The position numbers and the translations under genes are program-made. From the NCBI RefSeq assembly GCF_029892065.1, contig NZ_CP120374.1:1736001-1800000 (forward strand): 64,000 nucleotides of DNA. The letters run 5' to 3'. The notes under the pieces are model-generated. The model was given only the letters and a program-made list of their open reading frames with translations, ran no database searches and was not told the origin of the DNA. Each line of letters opens with the position of its first letter. Within the stretch, counting starts at the first letter, position 1. Shown piece after piece: positions 40,424-49,631 of the stretch. The stretch is from Sinorhizobium garamanticum. Lineage in GTDB: Bacteria; Pseudomonadota; Alphaproteobacteria; Rhizobiales; Rhizobiaceae.

Positions 40424-40452
40424 TTGGATGCTTCGCGGGCCGAAACGTTCCC
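40424..40452 (-). promoter_or_regulatory. ECF-sigma-type promoter of the DUF4142-cupredoxin operon
   Basis: On the minus strand the sequence reads GGGAACGTTTC, 11 bases, CATCCAA (equivalently GGAAC-N16-CATCC). The same two blocks with identical spacing occur before the sigma factor gene (41155-41183). It overlaps the very end of the sigma gene region and points at the DUF4142 gene. Confidence 0.8.
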
Positions 40453-40454
40453 GA

Positions 40455-41132
40455 TTATCTGTCGCCGCCTCCTGGCACTTGGATACGAGCGAGGACGGCT
40501 TCCGTCAGGCGCTCGCAACGTTTTCCCGCGAAGGGAAAGGCGTCGAGCAGAAGCGGACCGATCTGTCTCTCTAGTTGCTCTTTGATGAGGTGTCGCGCGC
40601 GGAAGAGCCGCGTCCGGACGGTCTCGGGGCGAAGTGCCAGCAGATCGGCAGTCTCTTCGTTGCTGAGGCCCTCGATCACCCGCATGACGAAGACGGTGCG
40701 GTAGATGTCCGGAAGCTGATCGGTCGCCTTTTCGACAAGGTCGAGAATCTGTCGCTGTGCCATTGTTTTTTCCGGATCATCCGTGTCTGCGCTGCGCGGG
40801 AAGGCGATGATCTCCGCCTGGTGCGTTTGCAACATATCTTCGGTGAGCCGCCTCCTGCGCCGCCCCTGGCGCAGCCGGCCCAAGGCCTCGTTGATCACGA
40901 TGCGCGACAGCCAAGTGGCGACTGCCGAGTCGCCGCGGAATTCGGAAAAATGCGTGAAAGCGCGGAAATAGGCGTCCTGGAGGACATCCTCCGCATCGCT
41001 GTTGTTCTGCACGATGCTTCGGGCAAGCCGGTAGAGCTTGCGATTGTGCGTCTGCATGATCACGCGGAAGGCGTCGATGTCTTGCGGCGAGGTCTCGCGT
41101 TTTCGGGAGGGGATTTTCTCAGCGATGGGCAT
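40455..41132 (-). CDS. ECF-type RNA polymerase sigma factor
   Basis: The 225-residue protein has sigma region 2 (about 22-95; NNSDAEDVLQDAYFRAFTHFSEFRGDSAVATWLSRI-type block) and region 4 (about 140-195; LPDIYRTVFVMRVIEGLSNEETADLL, then RPETVRTRLFRARHLIKEQ). The start at 41132 has AAGGAG at a good distance. No anti-sigma factor gene is adjacent, which is unusual. Its own promoter and that of the DUF4142-cupredoxin genes share one motif, so it very likely drives both. Confidence 0.93.
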   Translation of the reverse strand: MPIAEKIPSRKRETSPQDIDAFRVIMQTHNRKLYRLARSIVQNNSDAEDVLQDAYFRAFTHFSEFRGDSAVATWLSRIVINEALGRLRQGRRRRRLTEDMLQTHQAEIIAFPRSADTDDPEKTMAQRQILDLVEKATDQLPDIYRTVFVMRVIEGLSNEETADLLALRPETVRTRLFRARHLIKEQLERQIGPLLLDAFPFAGKRCERLTEAVLARIQVPGGGDR

Positions 41133-41154
41133 GGTCGAGGCTCCTTGTCGCACA

Positions 41155-41183
41155 TTGGATGCCGGACCCGCTGAAACGTTCCC
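41155..41183 (-). promoter_or_regulatory. ECF-sigma-type promoter of the sigma factor gene
   Basis: On the minus strand GGGAACGTTTC, 11 bases, CATCCAA lies about 25 bp before the sigma factor start codon. It matches the motif at 40424-40452 exactly in both blocks and in spacing, pointing to autoregulation. Confidence 0.8.
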
Positions 41184-41234
41184 AAATGTGCAGGTTGGGT
41201 CATTTTATCGCGATCGCCTACGCGCTTCGACCCC

Positions 41235-41337
41235 TACAGCGCCGCGCGTCTTTTCAAATGCGCAAAGGACGCTGTAGCGCTTTGAATTGCTGCATGTTTT
41301 TATCCATAGATCGGCTACGATTTGAGGAAACATGCAG
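41235..41337. repeat. Palindromic intergenic repeat, copy 6
   Basis: A full copy: TACAGCGCCGCGCGTC, CAAAGGACGCTGTAGCG, TTTGAATTGC, then GCATGTTT and AAACATGCAG arms around a 28-base loop. It lies between the sigma factor promoter and the small RNA terminator. Confidence 0.92.
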
Positions 41338-41343
41338 CGCCCT

Positions 41344-41461
41344 CAAAAGAGAAAGCCCGACGCGGGAGGAGGGGCGCCGGGCTTTCGATTCTGATCGGCA
41401 ACTGGGAGGAGGAGGGTTGCCGATCCACGATAGAGCAGGGAGGAGGAAGCTCTATCGATTA
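41344..41461 (-). ncRNA. Cuckoo-type small RNA with three CCUCCUCCC hairpins
   Basis: On the minus strand three stem-loops follow in tandem. Hairpin 1 has a perfect 9-bp stem (41449-41457 with 41428-41436), hairpin 2 a perfect 10-bp stem (41416-41425 with 41393-41402), hairpin 3 a 13-bp stem with one G-U pair (41374-41386 with 41351-41363). Every loop contains CCTCCTCCC, an anti-Shine-Dalgarno sequence. TCTTTT follows hairpin 3, making it the terminator. This matches the cuckoo/CcsR RNA family of Alphaproteobacteria, whose members are stress-induced. An RpoH-like promoter lies directly upstream. Ends are estimates from the promoter and terminator. Confidence 0.85.
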
Positions 41462-41467
41462 ATCATA

Positions 41468-41496
41468 CAATGGTGTTGCGATGCAGCGCCTTCAAG
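41468..41496 (-). promoter_or_regulatory. RpoH (sigma-32)-type promoter of the small RNA
   Basis: On the minus strand CTTGAA (41491-41496), 17 bases, then CCATTG (41468-41473). This agrees with the sigma-32 pattern CTTGAA-N17-CCATNT known from Sinorhizobium RpoH promoters. Transcription would begin near 41461, directly before the first hairpin. Confidence 0.75.
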
Positions 41497-41645
41497 GCCG
41501 GGAGGCAGATTTTCTGAACGGAAACGGTGCCGGCGCGGTGCCTCGTACGCATGGCCTGATGCGGGCCACCGTTTACCAGACCGATGCGCTTGCATTCGGC
41601 GCAGTCTGCGCCAGATTCAGAGGACCGAACAGGAAGGAGGCGGTC

Positions 41646-41930
41646 ATGGCGGAGGATCGCAAAGCGGCTCTGGTCCGGATCACTGGAAGGGTGCAGGGCG
41701 TCGCCTTCCGCATCTGGACCCGCGACGAAGCGGTACAGCTCGGCCTGGCGGGCTGGGTTCGCAACGAGCGCGATGGCTCCGTCACGGCCCTCATTGCCGG
41801 GCCGGAGGCGGCGATTTCGACGATGCTGAGCCGGTTCTGGAAGGGCCCGCCCGCGGCACGGGTGTCAAACGTCGAGAGCGAAGATGCCTCGTCCGTGCAT
41901 GCCCCCTTGGGGTTTCACATCACCGATTGA
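41646..41930 (+). CDS. Acylphosphatase
   Basis: The 94-residue protein is a classical acylphosphatase, which hydrolyses acyl phosphates. The signature [16 protein letters not shown] holds the catalytic arginine (R of FR), and [11 protein letters not shown] holds the catalytic asparagine. The usual G before F in the signature (GVGFR) is A here. AAGGAGG lies just before the ATG at 41646, which fixes the start. It faces pcaF and appears to be a single-gene unit. Confidence 0.93.
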   Translation: MAEDRKAALVRITGRVQGVAFRIWTRDEAVQLGLAGWVRNERDGSVTALIAGPEAAISTMLSRFWKGPPAARVSNVESEDASSVHAPLGFHITD

Positions 41931-41953
41931 CTCGACGGCCCACCTGGCGCGGG

Positions 41954-43155
<1,202 letters not shown>

Positions 43156-43156
<1 letters not shown>

Positions 43157-43947
43157 CAGGCGGCCTCCTTACCCTTGTCGGCGCCCTGATGGGCCTTCTT
43201 GGTGCGGGCGTTGATGTCGCGCAACACTGCAAGTTCCGTTTCCGTCGGCACCGGCGTCTCGATGACGGTGTCGGCGAACTTGATCGCCCAGCCGCAGTTT
43301 CCGACGATCTCATCGCGGGTGACGCCGTGATGGATCGAGACGACGGTCAGTTCCTTCGTCTCGGGATCGGGCTCTAGGATGCAAAGATCGGTGATGACGC
43401 GGGTCGGGCCTTTCGTCCTCATGCCGAGCCGTTCGCGGTGGTTTCCGCCTTCGCCATGGCCCATCGAAGTGATGAAGGGCAGCTTCTCGACGAAGCCGCG
43501 CTTCGAGAGCGCCATGGTGATGAAGATGCGGCCGCAATTGGAGGCGATCTCCGGCGCGCCGCCGCCGCCCGGCAGGCGGACCTTCGGGTGGTCATAGGGG
43601 CCGACGACGGTGGTGTTGAGGTTGGCGAAGCGGTCGATCTGCGCGCCGCCGAGAAAGCCGGTGGTGATGCGCCCGCCCTGCAGCCAGTAGCGGAACATTT
43701 CCGGGACCGAGACAGTGAAGAGCGCGGTGTCGCAAAGCTCGCCGTCGCCGATCGACAGCGGCAGCACGTCCGGCTTGGTGCCGACGGTGCCGCTCTCGTA
43801 GATCAGCGTGATGTCCGGCGCATGCGTCAGCCGGGCGACGTTGCAGGCGGCCGACGGCGCGCCGATGCCGACGAAGCAGACATCGTCGCTGGAAAGTTCG
43901 CGCGATGCGGCAATCGTCATCATTTCCGTGGGGGTGAAATCCGTCAT
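43156..43947 (-). CDS. pcaJ: 3-oxoadipate CoA-transferase subunit B
   Basis: The 263-residue protein is the beta subunit of the enzyme that moves CoA from succinyl-CoA to beta-ketoadipate. The catalytic glutamate lies in [10 protein letters not shown], and [13 protein letters not shown] and [10 protein letters not shown] are further family blocks. The start at 43947 follows GGAGGCGACG. It lies 10 bp after pcaI and touches pcaF. Confidence 0.95.
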
Positions 43948-43957
43948 CGTCGCCTCC

Positions 43958-44815
43958 TCACGCGGCCTTTGCCGACTTTGCTGCATGTCTGGCGAAGTCC
44001 TCGGGCTTCGCCTCGAGCACGTTTTCCTTGATCCAGGCGGTGAACGTTTCCCGGTTGCGGGCGATCTCGTCCCAGGCGATGTAGAAGGCGTTGGAGCGCG
44101 GATAATAACCATGCGCATAGGAGGGGAAGGCGCCGCCCGGCACATGGGCGACTGCCGTCACCGCCCAGGTCGGCAGCACGACCGAATTGGGGGAGGGCGG
44201 GTTGAGTTCGTCGACGATCTCCTCGACGGTCACGATCGAGCGCTTGGCAGCAAGCACGGCCTCCTTCTGCACCCCGACGATGCCTTCGAGGAGGACATTG
44301 CCCTTCCGATCGGCGCGCTGGGCGTGGATGATCGTCACGTCCGGACGGATCGCCGGCACGGCAGCGAGCACTTCGCCGGTAAAGGGGCAGGTAACCTGTC
44401 TGATGTTCGGGTTCACCTTCGGCAGGTCGGCGCCGATATAGCCCCTGAGCATCGCGAAGGGCAGGTTTGCCGCACCGGCCTCATAAGCATTCGCCATCGC
44501 GGCGTGGGAGTGCTCCTCGATTTCCAGCGGCCGCGGCCATTGATTTTCGACCGCATCGCGGAAGCGGTGCAGCGAGCCTACGCCGGGATTGCCGCCCCAG
44601 GAGAATTTCATGCCCCGTGCGGCGCCGACGCCTATCAGCTGGTCATAGAGAATGTCGGGCGTCATGCGGACGAGGAAGAGATCCTTCCTGCCCTGGCGGA
44701 TCACCTCATGGCCGGCGGCATAGGGAATGAGATGCGTGAATCCTTCCATGGCAACGGTGTCGCCATCTTTCACGTTTTCGGCGACCGCCTCGGCGAGCGA
44801 CAATATGCGAGCCAT
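43958..44815 (-). CDS. pcaI: 3-oxoadipate CoA-transferase subunit A
   Basis: The 285-residue alpha subunit shows the family-I CoA-transferase blocks VKDGDTVAMEGFTHLIPYAAGHEVIRQ-type start and PFTGEVLAAVPAIRPDVTIIHAQRADRKGN. It works as a complex with PcaJ. The start at 44815 follows GGAGGAGGGCC, which excludes the long open frame upstream. It heads pcaIJF and diverges from pcaR. Confidence 0.94.
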   Translation of the reverse strand: MARILSLAEAVAENVKDGDTVAMEGFTHLIPYAAGHEVIRQGRKDLFLVRMTPDILYDQLIGVGAARGMKFSWGGNPGVGSLHRFRDAVENQWPRPLEIEEHSHAAMANAYEAGAANLPFAMLRGYIGADLPKVNPNIRQVTCPFTGEVLAAVPAIRPDVTIIHAQRADRKGNVLLEGIVGVQKEAVLAAKRSIVTVEEIVDELNPPSPNSVVLPTWAVTAVAHVPGGAFPSYAHGYYPRSNAFYIAWDEIARNRETFTAWIKENVLEAKPEDFARHAAKSAKAA

Positions 44816-44933
44816 CCTGGCCCTCCTCCGTTGATGTTGCCGAATTTTCCTGCAGGGGACCCGCGGTCCCGCCTGACTCTCGTCATCGGCCATGGCTGAA
44901 ATAAGCGCTCGTTTCGGGTCACTCGTCAAACAT

Positions 44934-44974
44934 TTTTGTGCGTTATTTGACATTTGTTCATATATCGCACAAAA
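44934..44974. promoter_or_regulatory. Putative PcaR operator in the pcaR-pcaI gap
   Basis: TTTTGTGCG (44934-44942) and CGCACAAAA (44966-44974) form a perfect 9-bp inverted repeat with 23 bp between. The right half, GTTCATATATCGCAC (44956-44970), closely resembles the Pseudomonas PcaR site GTTCGATAATCGCAC as I remember it, and the left half is a weaker inverted copy. It lies about 30 bp before pcaR and about 130 bp before pcaI. Confidence 0.75.
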
Positions 44975-45001
44975 TGAGCAAACAAACGAGATGAGCGAAT
45001 C

Positions 45002-45757
45002 ATGCGGGAAACGGATTTCGTCAGCGGCTTTGCGCGCGGGCTGAAGGTTATCGAGGCCTTCGGGGAGGCGCGGCCCCGCCTGACGATTGCAGAGGCTGCG
45101 AAGATCACAGATCTCGACCGTGCCACGGTGCGGCGCTCGCTGCTCACACTTTCCGAGCTCGGCTATGCCGACTACGACGGCAAGTTCTTCACGCTGACGC
45201 CGAAAATCCTGCGGCTCGGCCATGCCTATCTGTCGGCGACGCCTCTGCCTGCGCTCGTCCAGCCCTATCTGGACCAGCTTTCGGAAAAGGCGGGCCAGAG
45301 CGCCTCGGCCTCGGTGCTCGACGGCACGGAGGTCGTCTATGTGGCGCGTGCCTCGCAGCGGCGGGTGATGTCGATCAACCTGATGCCAGGATCGCGCCTT
45401 CCCGCCTATTGCGCCTCGATGGGCCGCGTGCTGCTCGCCGCACTTCCTGAAGCGGAGGCGCGCGAGATCCTGAAGCGCACCGAGCTCAAGGCCAACACGC
45501 CACGCACGAAAACCGATCCGGAAGAACTGATACAGGAACTGCGCCGGGTTCGCGAACAGGGCTATGCGGTCATCGACCAGGAGCTGGAGCTCGGGCTTTG
45601 CTCAATCGCGGCGCCGTTGATGAACGCGCGCGGCCAGGTGGTCGCGGCGCTCAATATCGGTGCCCCGGCCGCCCATGTCGCGGCCTCCGAACTCGCGGAA
45701 CGCTACCTGCCCCTGCTCAAGGAGACGCAAATCGCGCTGCGGCCGCTTGTGCAATAA
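45002..45757 (+). CDS. pcaR: IclR-family regulator of beta-ketoadipate genes
   Basis: The 251-residue protein has an IclR winged HTH (about 8-65; GLKVIEAFGEARPRLTIAEAAKITDLDRATVRRSL, shown only in part by family motif) and an effector domain with ASVLDGTEVVYVARAS and the final LGLCSIAAPLMNARGQVVAALNIG block. PcaR activates pcaIJF when beta-ketoadipate is present. The gene is divergent from pcaIJF, and the likely operator lies between them. Confidence 0.93.
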   Translation: MRETDFVSGFARGLKVIEAFGEARPRLTIAEAAKITDLDRATVRRSLLTLSELGYADYDGKFFTLTPKILRLGHAYLSATPLPALVQPYLDQLSEKAGQSASASVLDGTEVVYVARASQRRVMSINLMPGSRLPAYCASMGRVLLAALPEAEAREILKRTELKANTPRTKTDPEELIQELRRVREQGYAVIDQELELGLCSIAAPLMNARGQVVAALNIGAPAAHVAASELAERYLPLLKETQIALRPLVQ

Positions 45758-45849
45758 TGCGTCGAAGTGGTGAAAACGAGCTTTGCCGGCACCGCCGGCT
45801 GCGACAGTCTGTAACTGGACATGAACCGGAAACAGGCTAGCATGAGCTT

Positions 45850-46188
45850 ATGGATAGACTCGCCCGCATCGTCGCGATTGTCTTGCTCGTAGTATTTGCC
45901 ACGGGCACCGTTGCGCATGCGGCGAATGCGACCAGCATGTCCTTTACCATGTCTCCCGCCGCGATGGCCGACGGAGACATGGGCGATTGCGATGGCTGTC
46001 CGCCAGGTGACGACGGCAAAACCTCGCTCTGCGCCCAATTCTGTCTTGCAACCTTCATCGCGGTTCCGACTGCCGCGGAGCTTGAACTCCCCGTTTTGGC
46101 GGTCGATCTTGCAACGCTGCCAGCAGAAGAGATAACCGGCCGCACCGGCCCGCCCGATCTTCCACCACCACGAACCATCGTCCTTTAG
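45850..46188 (+). CDS. Small exported cysteine-containing protein of the copper cluster
   Basis: The 112-residue protein has a signal peptide (about 1-25, ending AHA) and a Met/Cys-rich mature part with DCDGC and CAQFC clusters, then a Pro-rich tail. Proteins of this shape often stand at the head of copper-resistance clusters, but I cannot name the family. It lies 140 bp before the multicopper oxidase gene and may belong to the same transcript. Copper binding is inferred from the residues. Confidence 0.8.
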   Translation: MDRLARIVAIVLLVVFATGTVAHAANATSMSFTMSPAAMADGDMGDCDGCPPGDDGKTSLCAQFCLATFIAVPTAAELELPVLAVDLATLPAEEITGRTGPPDLPPPRTIVL

Positions 46189-46328
46189 CCGGCATCGGCC
46201 GGGCATGCCCGGTTGCCGGCGCCAACGGCCATACGTGGCGGACCCTTCCGCTGCCTGTGATCGCTGTTCGCATGAGACGCCTTCCGGCGCGATGCGAAAC
46301 ATTATCGGCTCTTCAGGATGGTTGAACC

Positions 46329-47813
46329 ATGTCCCGATACCCTGCGCCGGCGCTGACGCGTCGAGCCTTTATCGCATCGGCGGCCGCAAGCGCGACCGGT
46401 GCAATGTTTCCTTTTTTGCCGGCCTCGCCGGCCACTGCCGCCCAGCATGAGATCTCGTTGCGGGCCGCCATTGGGCGTGTTCGCCTCGTGCCGCCCGGCG
46501 AGATGGCCGCCTGGTTGTACAACGGCACCGTTCCCGGCCCGGAGATCCGCCTCCGCCAGGGCGAGCGGCTGCGCGTGGCGGTCGACAACGCGCTTCCCGA
46601 GGAAACAACGATCCACTGGCATGGGGTGCGCGTACCAAATGCGATGGACGGCGTGCCGAACCTAACCCAGAAGCCCATCGGAGCTGGCGAGAGCTTCGTC
46701 TACGAGTTCGACGCGACTGACGCCGGCACCTTCTGGTATCACCCGCACCACAAGAGCTTCGAGCAGGTCGCGCGCGGGCTTTACGGCCCGCTGATCATCG
46801 AAGAGCTGGAACCGGTGCGCGTCGATCGCGACGTGACCTGGATGCTCGGCGACTGGCGGTTGACGAAATCGGGGGCGATCAGCGAGGATTTCGGCAACCG
46901 GCACGACATCCACCACAATGGGCGCGTCGGCAACACGGTGACTATCAACGGCCGCGTACCGGACGGTTTTGCCGTCAGGAAGGGGGAGCGCATCCGCCTG
47001 CGGCTGATCAACGCCGCCACCGCCCGCATCTTCGGGCTCGACTTCGCCGGGCACGAGCCGGTCGTGATCGCGCTGGACGGCCAACCGGTCGCGCCACATG
47101 CGCCGGACAATGGGCTGGTGGTGCTTGGGCCGGCGATGCGTGTCGACCTGATTATCGACATGAACGGCAGTGCCGGCAGCCGAGCCGCGGTTACGGATCG
47201 GTTTTATGAAGGTCTGGAGTTCCGGCTCGTCGATCTTGTCTATGACGCGACGCCGCTGAGGGAGCGCGCGCCCGACTGGCCGCTCGCCCTGCCTGCAAAT
47301 CCTTTGCCGGAACCGGATGTCAAGGGCGCACCCCGCAACGAGGTCGTCTTCACCGGCGGCATGATGGGCGAGATGGTTGCGCGGGATATGGGGGAAAGCA
47401 TGGGCCGAGGCGCGTCGGGCGGCAAGATGGGCCACACCAATTCGATGATGGGAGGGATGATGCGGATGATGACCTCCAGCGCCGCCTGGTTCATCAACGG
47501 TGTCGCCGCCGACGAGGCCAGCCACGACATGAAGCCGATGCTGGCGCTTGCAAAGGACAGGAGCCACGTCATCGCCATGACCAACGCCACTGCGTGGCAT
47601 CATCCGATCCACTTGCATGGTCATTCGTTCCGGGTGATTTCCCGTAACGGCCAACCCACCCGTCATCAGGAATGGCAGGATACCGTGCTGGTTTCGCCGC
47701 GCGAGAAGGTCGAGATCGCCTTCGTTGCCGATAATCCCGGCGATTGGATGTTCCATTGCCACGTTCTCGAACACCAGGCTGGCGGCATGATGGCCGTCTT
47801 CCGAGTCGCCTGA
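46329..47813 (+). CDS. Multicopper oxidase (CueO/CopA-type)
   Basis: The 494-residue enzyme has a Tat-type leader (TRRAFIAS) and three cupredoxin domains. All copper ligand motifs are present: TIHWHG, FWYHPH, HPIHLHGHSF and FHCHVLEHQAGGM. A Met-rich insert of about 40 residues (near residues 340-380) resembles the copper-binding loop of CueO. It probably oxidises Cu(I) in the periplasm and so protects the cell. The following genes (DUF411, cytochrome c, SCO) support a copper role. Confidence 0.94.
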   Translation: MSRYPAPALTRRAFIASAAASATGAMFPFLPASPATAAQHEISLRAAIGRVRLVPPGEMAAWLYNGTVPGPEIRLRQGERLRVAVDNALPEETTIHWHGVRVPNAMDGVPNLTQKPIGAGESFVYEFDATDAGTFWYHPHHKSFEQVARGLYGPLIIEELEPVRVDRDVTWMLGDWRLTKSGAISEDFGNRHDIHHNGRVGNTVTINGRVPDGFAVRKGERIRLRLINAATARIFGLDFAGHEPVVIALDGQPVAPHAPDNGLVVLGPAMRVDLIIDMNGSAGSRAAVTDRFYEGLEFRLVDLVYDATPLRERAPDWPLALPANPLPEPDVKGAPRNEVVFTGGMMGEMVARDMGESMGRGASGGKMGHTNSMMGGMMRMMTSSAAWFINGVAADEASHDMKPMLALAKDRSHVIAMTNATAWHHPIHLHGHSFRVISRNGQPTRHQEWQDTVLVSPREKVEIAFVADNPGDWMFHCHVLEHQAGGMMAVFRVA

Positions 47814-47830
47814 CCCGAAAGGAGAAACAA

Positions 47831-48268
47831 ATGTCCAAGATTCTGAAAGCAGTCGTCCTTGCCTCCATCCTGTCGGGTGCCCCCGCGCTCGCCGGCGAAA
47901 AGGACGTGATGCTTTACAAGAACCCGCAATGCGGCTGCTGCGAGGGCTATGCCGACTATCTGCGCCAAAACGGGTTCAACGTGACCGTCAAAGCGACGCA
48001 TGATCTCGCTGCGATGAGCCGCGAGGCCGGCATTCCGGACGAGGCCCAGGGTTGCCACCTCTCGATGATCGACGGCTATGCCGTAAGCGGTCACGTGCCG
48101 ATCGGCACGGTCAAAAAGCTCTTGACCGAGCGGCCGGACATCAAGGGTGTGACATTGCCCGGCATGCCCATGGGTTCGCCCGGCATGAGCGGCACGAAGG
48201 AAGGCCCCTTCGAGATGCTGGAGATCAACAAATCCGGCGGCGTCGGCGGCGTTTACGCCAGGGAATAG
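47831..48268 (+). CDS. DUF411-family periplasmic metal-binding protein
   Basis: The 145-residue protein has a signal peptide (about 1-21, ending ALA) and the DUF411 signature MLYKNPQCGCCEGYADYLRQNGF with its CGCC motif. A conserved GCHLSMIDGYAVSGHVP block and a Met-rich region follow. Such proteins are often found in copper clusters and probably bind copper. The start at 47831 has AAAGGAG just upstream. It is 17 bp after the oxidase gene. Confidence 0.9.
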   Translation: MSKILKAVVLASILSGAPALAGEKDVMLYKNPQCGCCEGYADYLRQNGFNVTVKATHDLAAMSREAGIPDEAQGCHLSMIDGYAVSGHVPIGTVKKLLTERPDIKGVTLPGMPMGSPGMSGTKEGPFEMLEINKSGGVGGVYARE

Positions 48269-48278
48269 GAGCAGCCCG

Positions 48279-48404
48279 ATGATGGAAGGCATGAACGACA
48301 TGATGATGTACGGCATGGGTCTCGTGTGGCTGCTCGTCGTCATCGTGCTCGTTCTAGGGGCTGCGGCTCTCCTCAAGTATTTGTTCTTCCGGGGCGGTAA
48401 ATGA
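48279..48404 (+). CDS. Small Met-rich membrane protein, 41 residues
   Basis: The frame encodes MMEGMNDMMMYGMG, with seven methionines in the first 14 residues, then one strongly hydrophobic helix (GLVWLLVVIVLVLGAAALL) and a basic end. AGGAG lies eight bases before the ATG. Its stop overlaps the start of the cytochrome c gene in an ATGA, so it is translated in the copper operon. The methionines could bind Cu(I); this is inference. Confidence 0.85.
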   Translation: MMEGMNDMMMYGMGLVWLLVVIVLVLGAAALLKYLFFRGGK

Positions 48405-48874
48405 GGAGAACCCTTGTTCTCCTCCCGATGCTCGGGTTTGTCGCGGCGGGTTTTGGGCTCGCATGGGCATGGCCTTGGATTGCCGCCAAGATGACGAGCG
48501 GCGATGTCCCTGCCGCGACAATCGCGCTCGGCAAGACACTCTATGGCAAACACTGTGCCGCCTGCCACGGTAGGAACCTCGAAGGGCAGCGGGACTGGAA
48601 AAGCCCCCTGCCTTCCGGACGCATGCCGGCGCCACCCCACGATGCATCCGGCCACACCTGGCATCACGCGGACGGCGTGCTCCTCCGCATCACGAGGGAT
48701 GGGCCGGCGGCGGTCGTTGGCGGGGGCTACCGGAGCGATATGCCGGGCTTCGGCCATGTGATGGACGACGACGAGATCCGCGCCGTCCTTTCCTTCATCA
48801 AGAGCACCTGGCCGGACCAGGAAAGACAATATCAGGCGGAGATGAGCCACCGGGAGCAAGAGGAGGCGCAGTAA
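48401..48874 (+). CDS. Cytochrome c, class I
   Basis: The 157-residue protein has one N-terminal hydrophobic helix (about 1-28) that is a signal or anchor, then a single class-I cytochrome c domain with heme motif CAACH and the distal methionine in SDMPGFG. It could accept electrons from the multicopper oxidase or link to cytochrome oxidase. It overlaps the Met-rich peptide gene by 4 bp. Confidence 0.92.
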   Translation: MRRTLVLLPMLGFVAAGFGLAWAWPWIAAKMTSGDVPAATIALGKTLYGKHCAACHGRNLEGQRDWKSPLPSGRMPAPPHDASGHTWHHADGVLLRITRDGPAAVVGGGYRSDMPGFGHVMDDDEIRAVLSFIKSTWPDQERQYQAEMSHREQEEAQ

Positions 48875-48919
48875 ATGTGCCGCCCGCGAGCCAGATCTCC
48901 TCAACTGGAAAGCATGGTT

Positions 48920-49612
48920 ATGAAATTGAGAATCCTGATCGCTACACTGTCGCTGTTGCTGGCCAACGCGTCGGTCACGCTGGCGCATCATCCGGGAGCC
49001 GATCTCGACAAGATGATGGGCAGCTCGGAGAAATTCTTCCAGGTCATAGATGAGGCGGTCGCGCCGCCATTCGAACTGGCCGACGCAAACGGGAAGGTGG
49101 TTCGCCTTTCCGATTTTTCCAACAAGATCGTGGTGCTCTACTTCATCTTTGCGAGTTGTACGGATCTGTGTCCGATTCATTCCGAGGTGATCGCCGACGT
49201 TCAGCGCAAGATCAACATTACGCCGATGAAGGACATGGTGCAGTTTCTGGCGATCACGACCGACCCATCAAAGGACACGCCTGAAGTACTCAAGGCCTAT
49301 GGTCCTGCGCACGGATTGGAGCCGAGCAATTGGATGTTTCTGACGACACGGCAAGGTCAGCCGGAGGACACAACCCGGAAGCTCTCGGAGGCTTACAAGG
49401 TCCGCTTCGAACCGCTGGAAGACGACCAGCAGATGCATGGAGCCGTCACGCACGTCATTGACCGCGGCGGACGCTTTGCGGCCAAGTTCCATGGGCTAAG
49501 ATTCGATCCGCTCAACCTGGTGCTCTATATCAACGGCCTCAGTAACAACGTCCAAAAGCCGGGACGCGAACAACCTGGTTGGTGGGATCGGCTGAAGACA
49601 ATTCTCGAGTAA
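48920..49612 (+). CDS. SCO1/SenC-family copper chaperone
   Basis: The 230-residue protein has a signal peptide (about 1-22) and a thioredoxin-like SCO domain. The copper ligands are present: the C-x-x-x-C pair in FASCTDLCPIHS and the distal histidine in MHGAVTHVID. SCO proteins deliver copper to the CuA centre of cytochrome oxidase or act as thiol reductants. I prefer the start at 48920, seven bases after GGAAAG, over earlier codons. It ends the copper cluster. Confidence 0.92.
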   Translation: MKLRILIATLSLLLANASVTLAHHPGADLDKMMGSSEKFFQVIDEAVAPPFELADANGKVVRLSDFSNKIVVLYFIFASCTDLCPIHSEVIADVQRKINITPMKDMVQFLAITTDPSKDTPEVLKAYGPAHGLEPSNWMFLTTRQGQPEDTTRKLSEAYKVRFEPLEDDQQMHGAVTHVIDRGGRFAAKFHGLRFDPLNLVLYINGLSNNVQKPGREQPGWWDRLKTILE

Positions 49613-49631
49613 GCAAAGGTCTCACCGCTAT

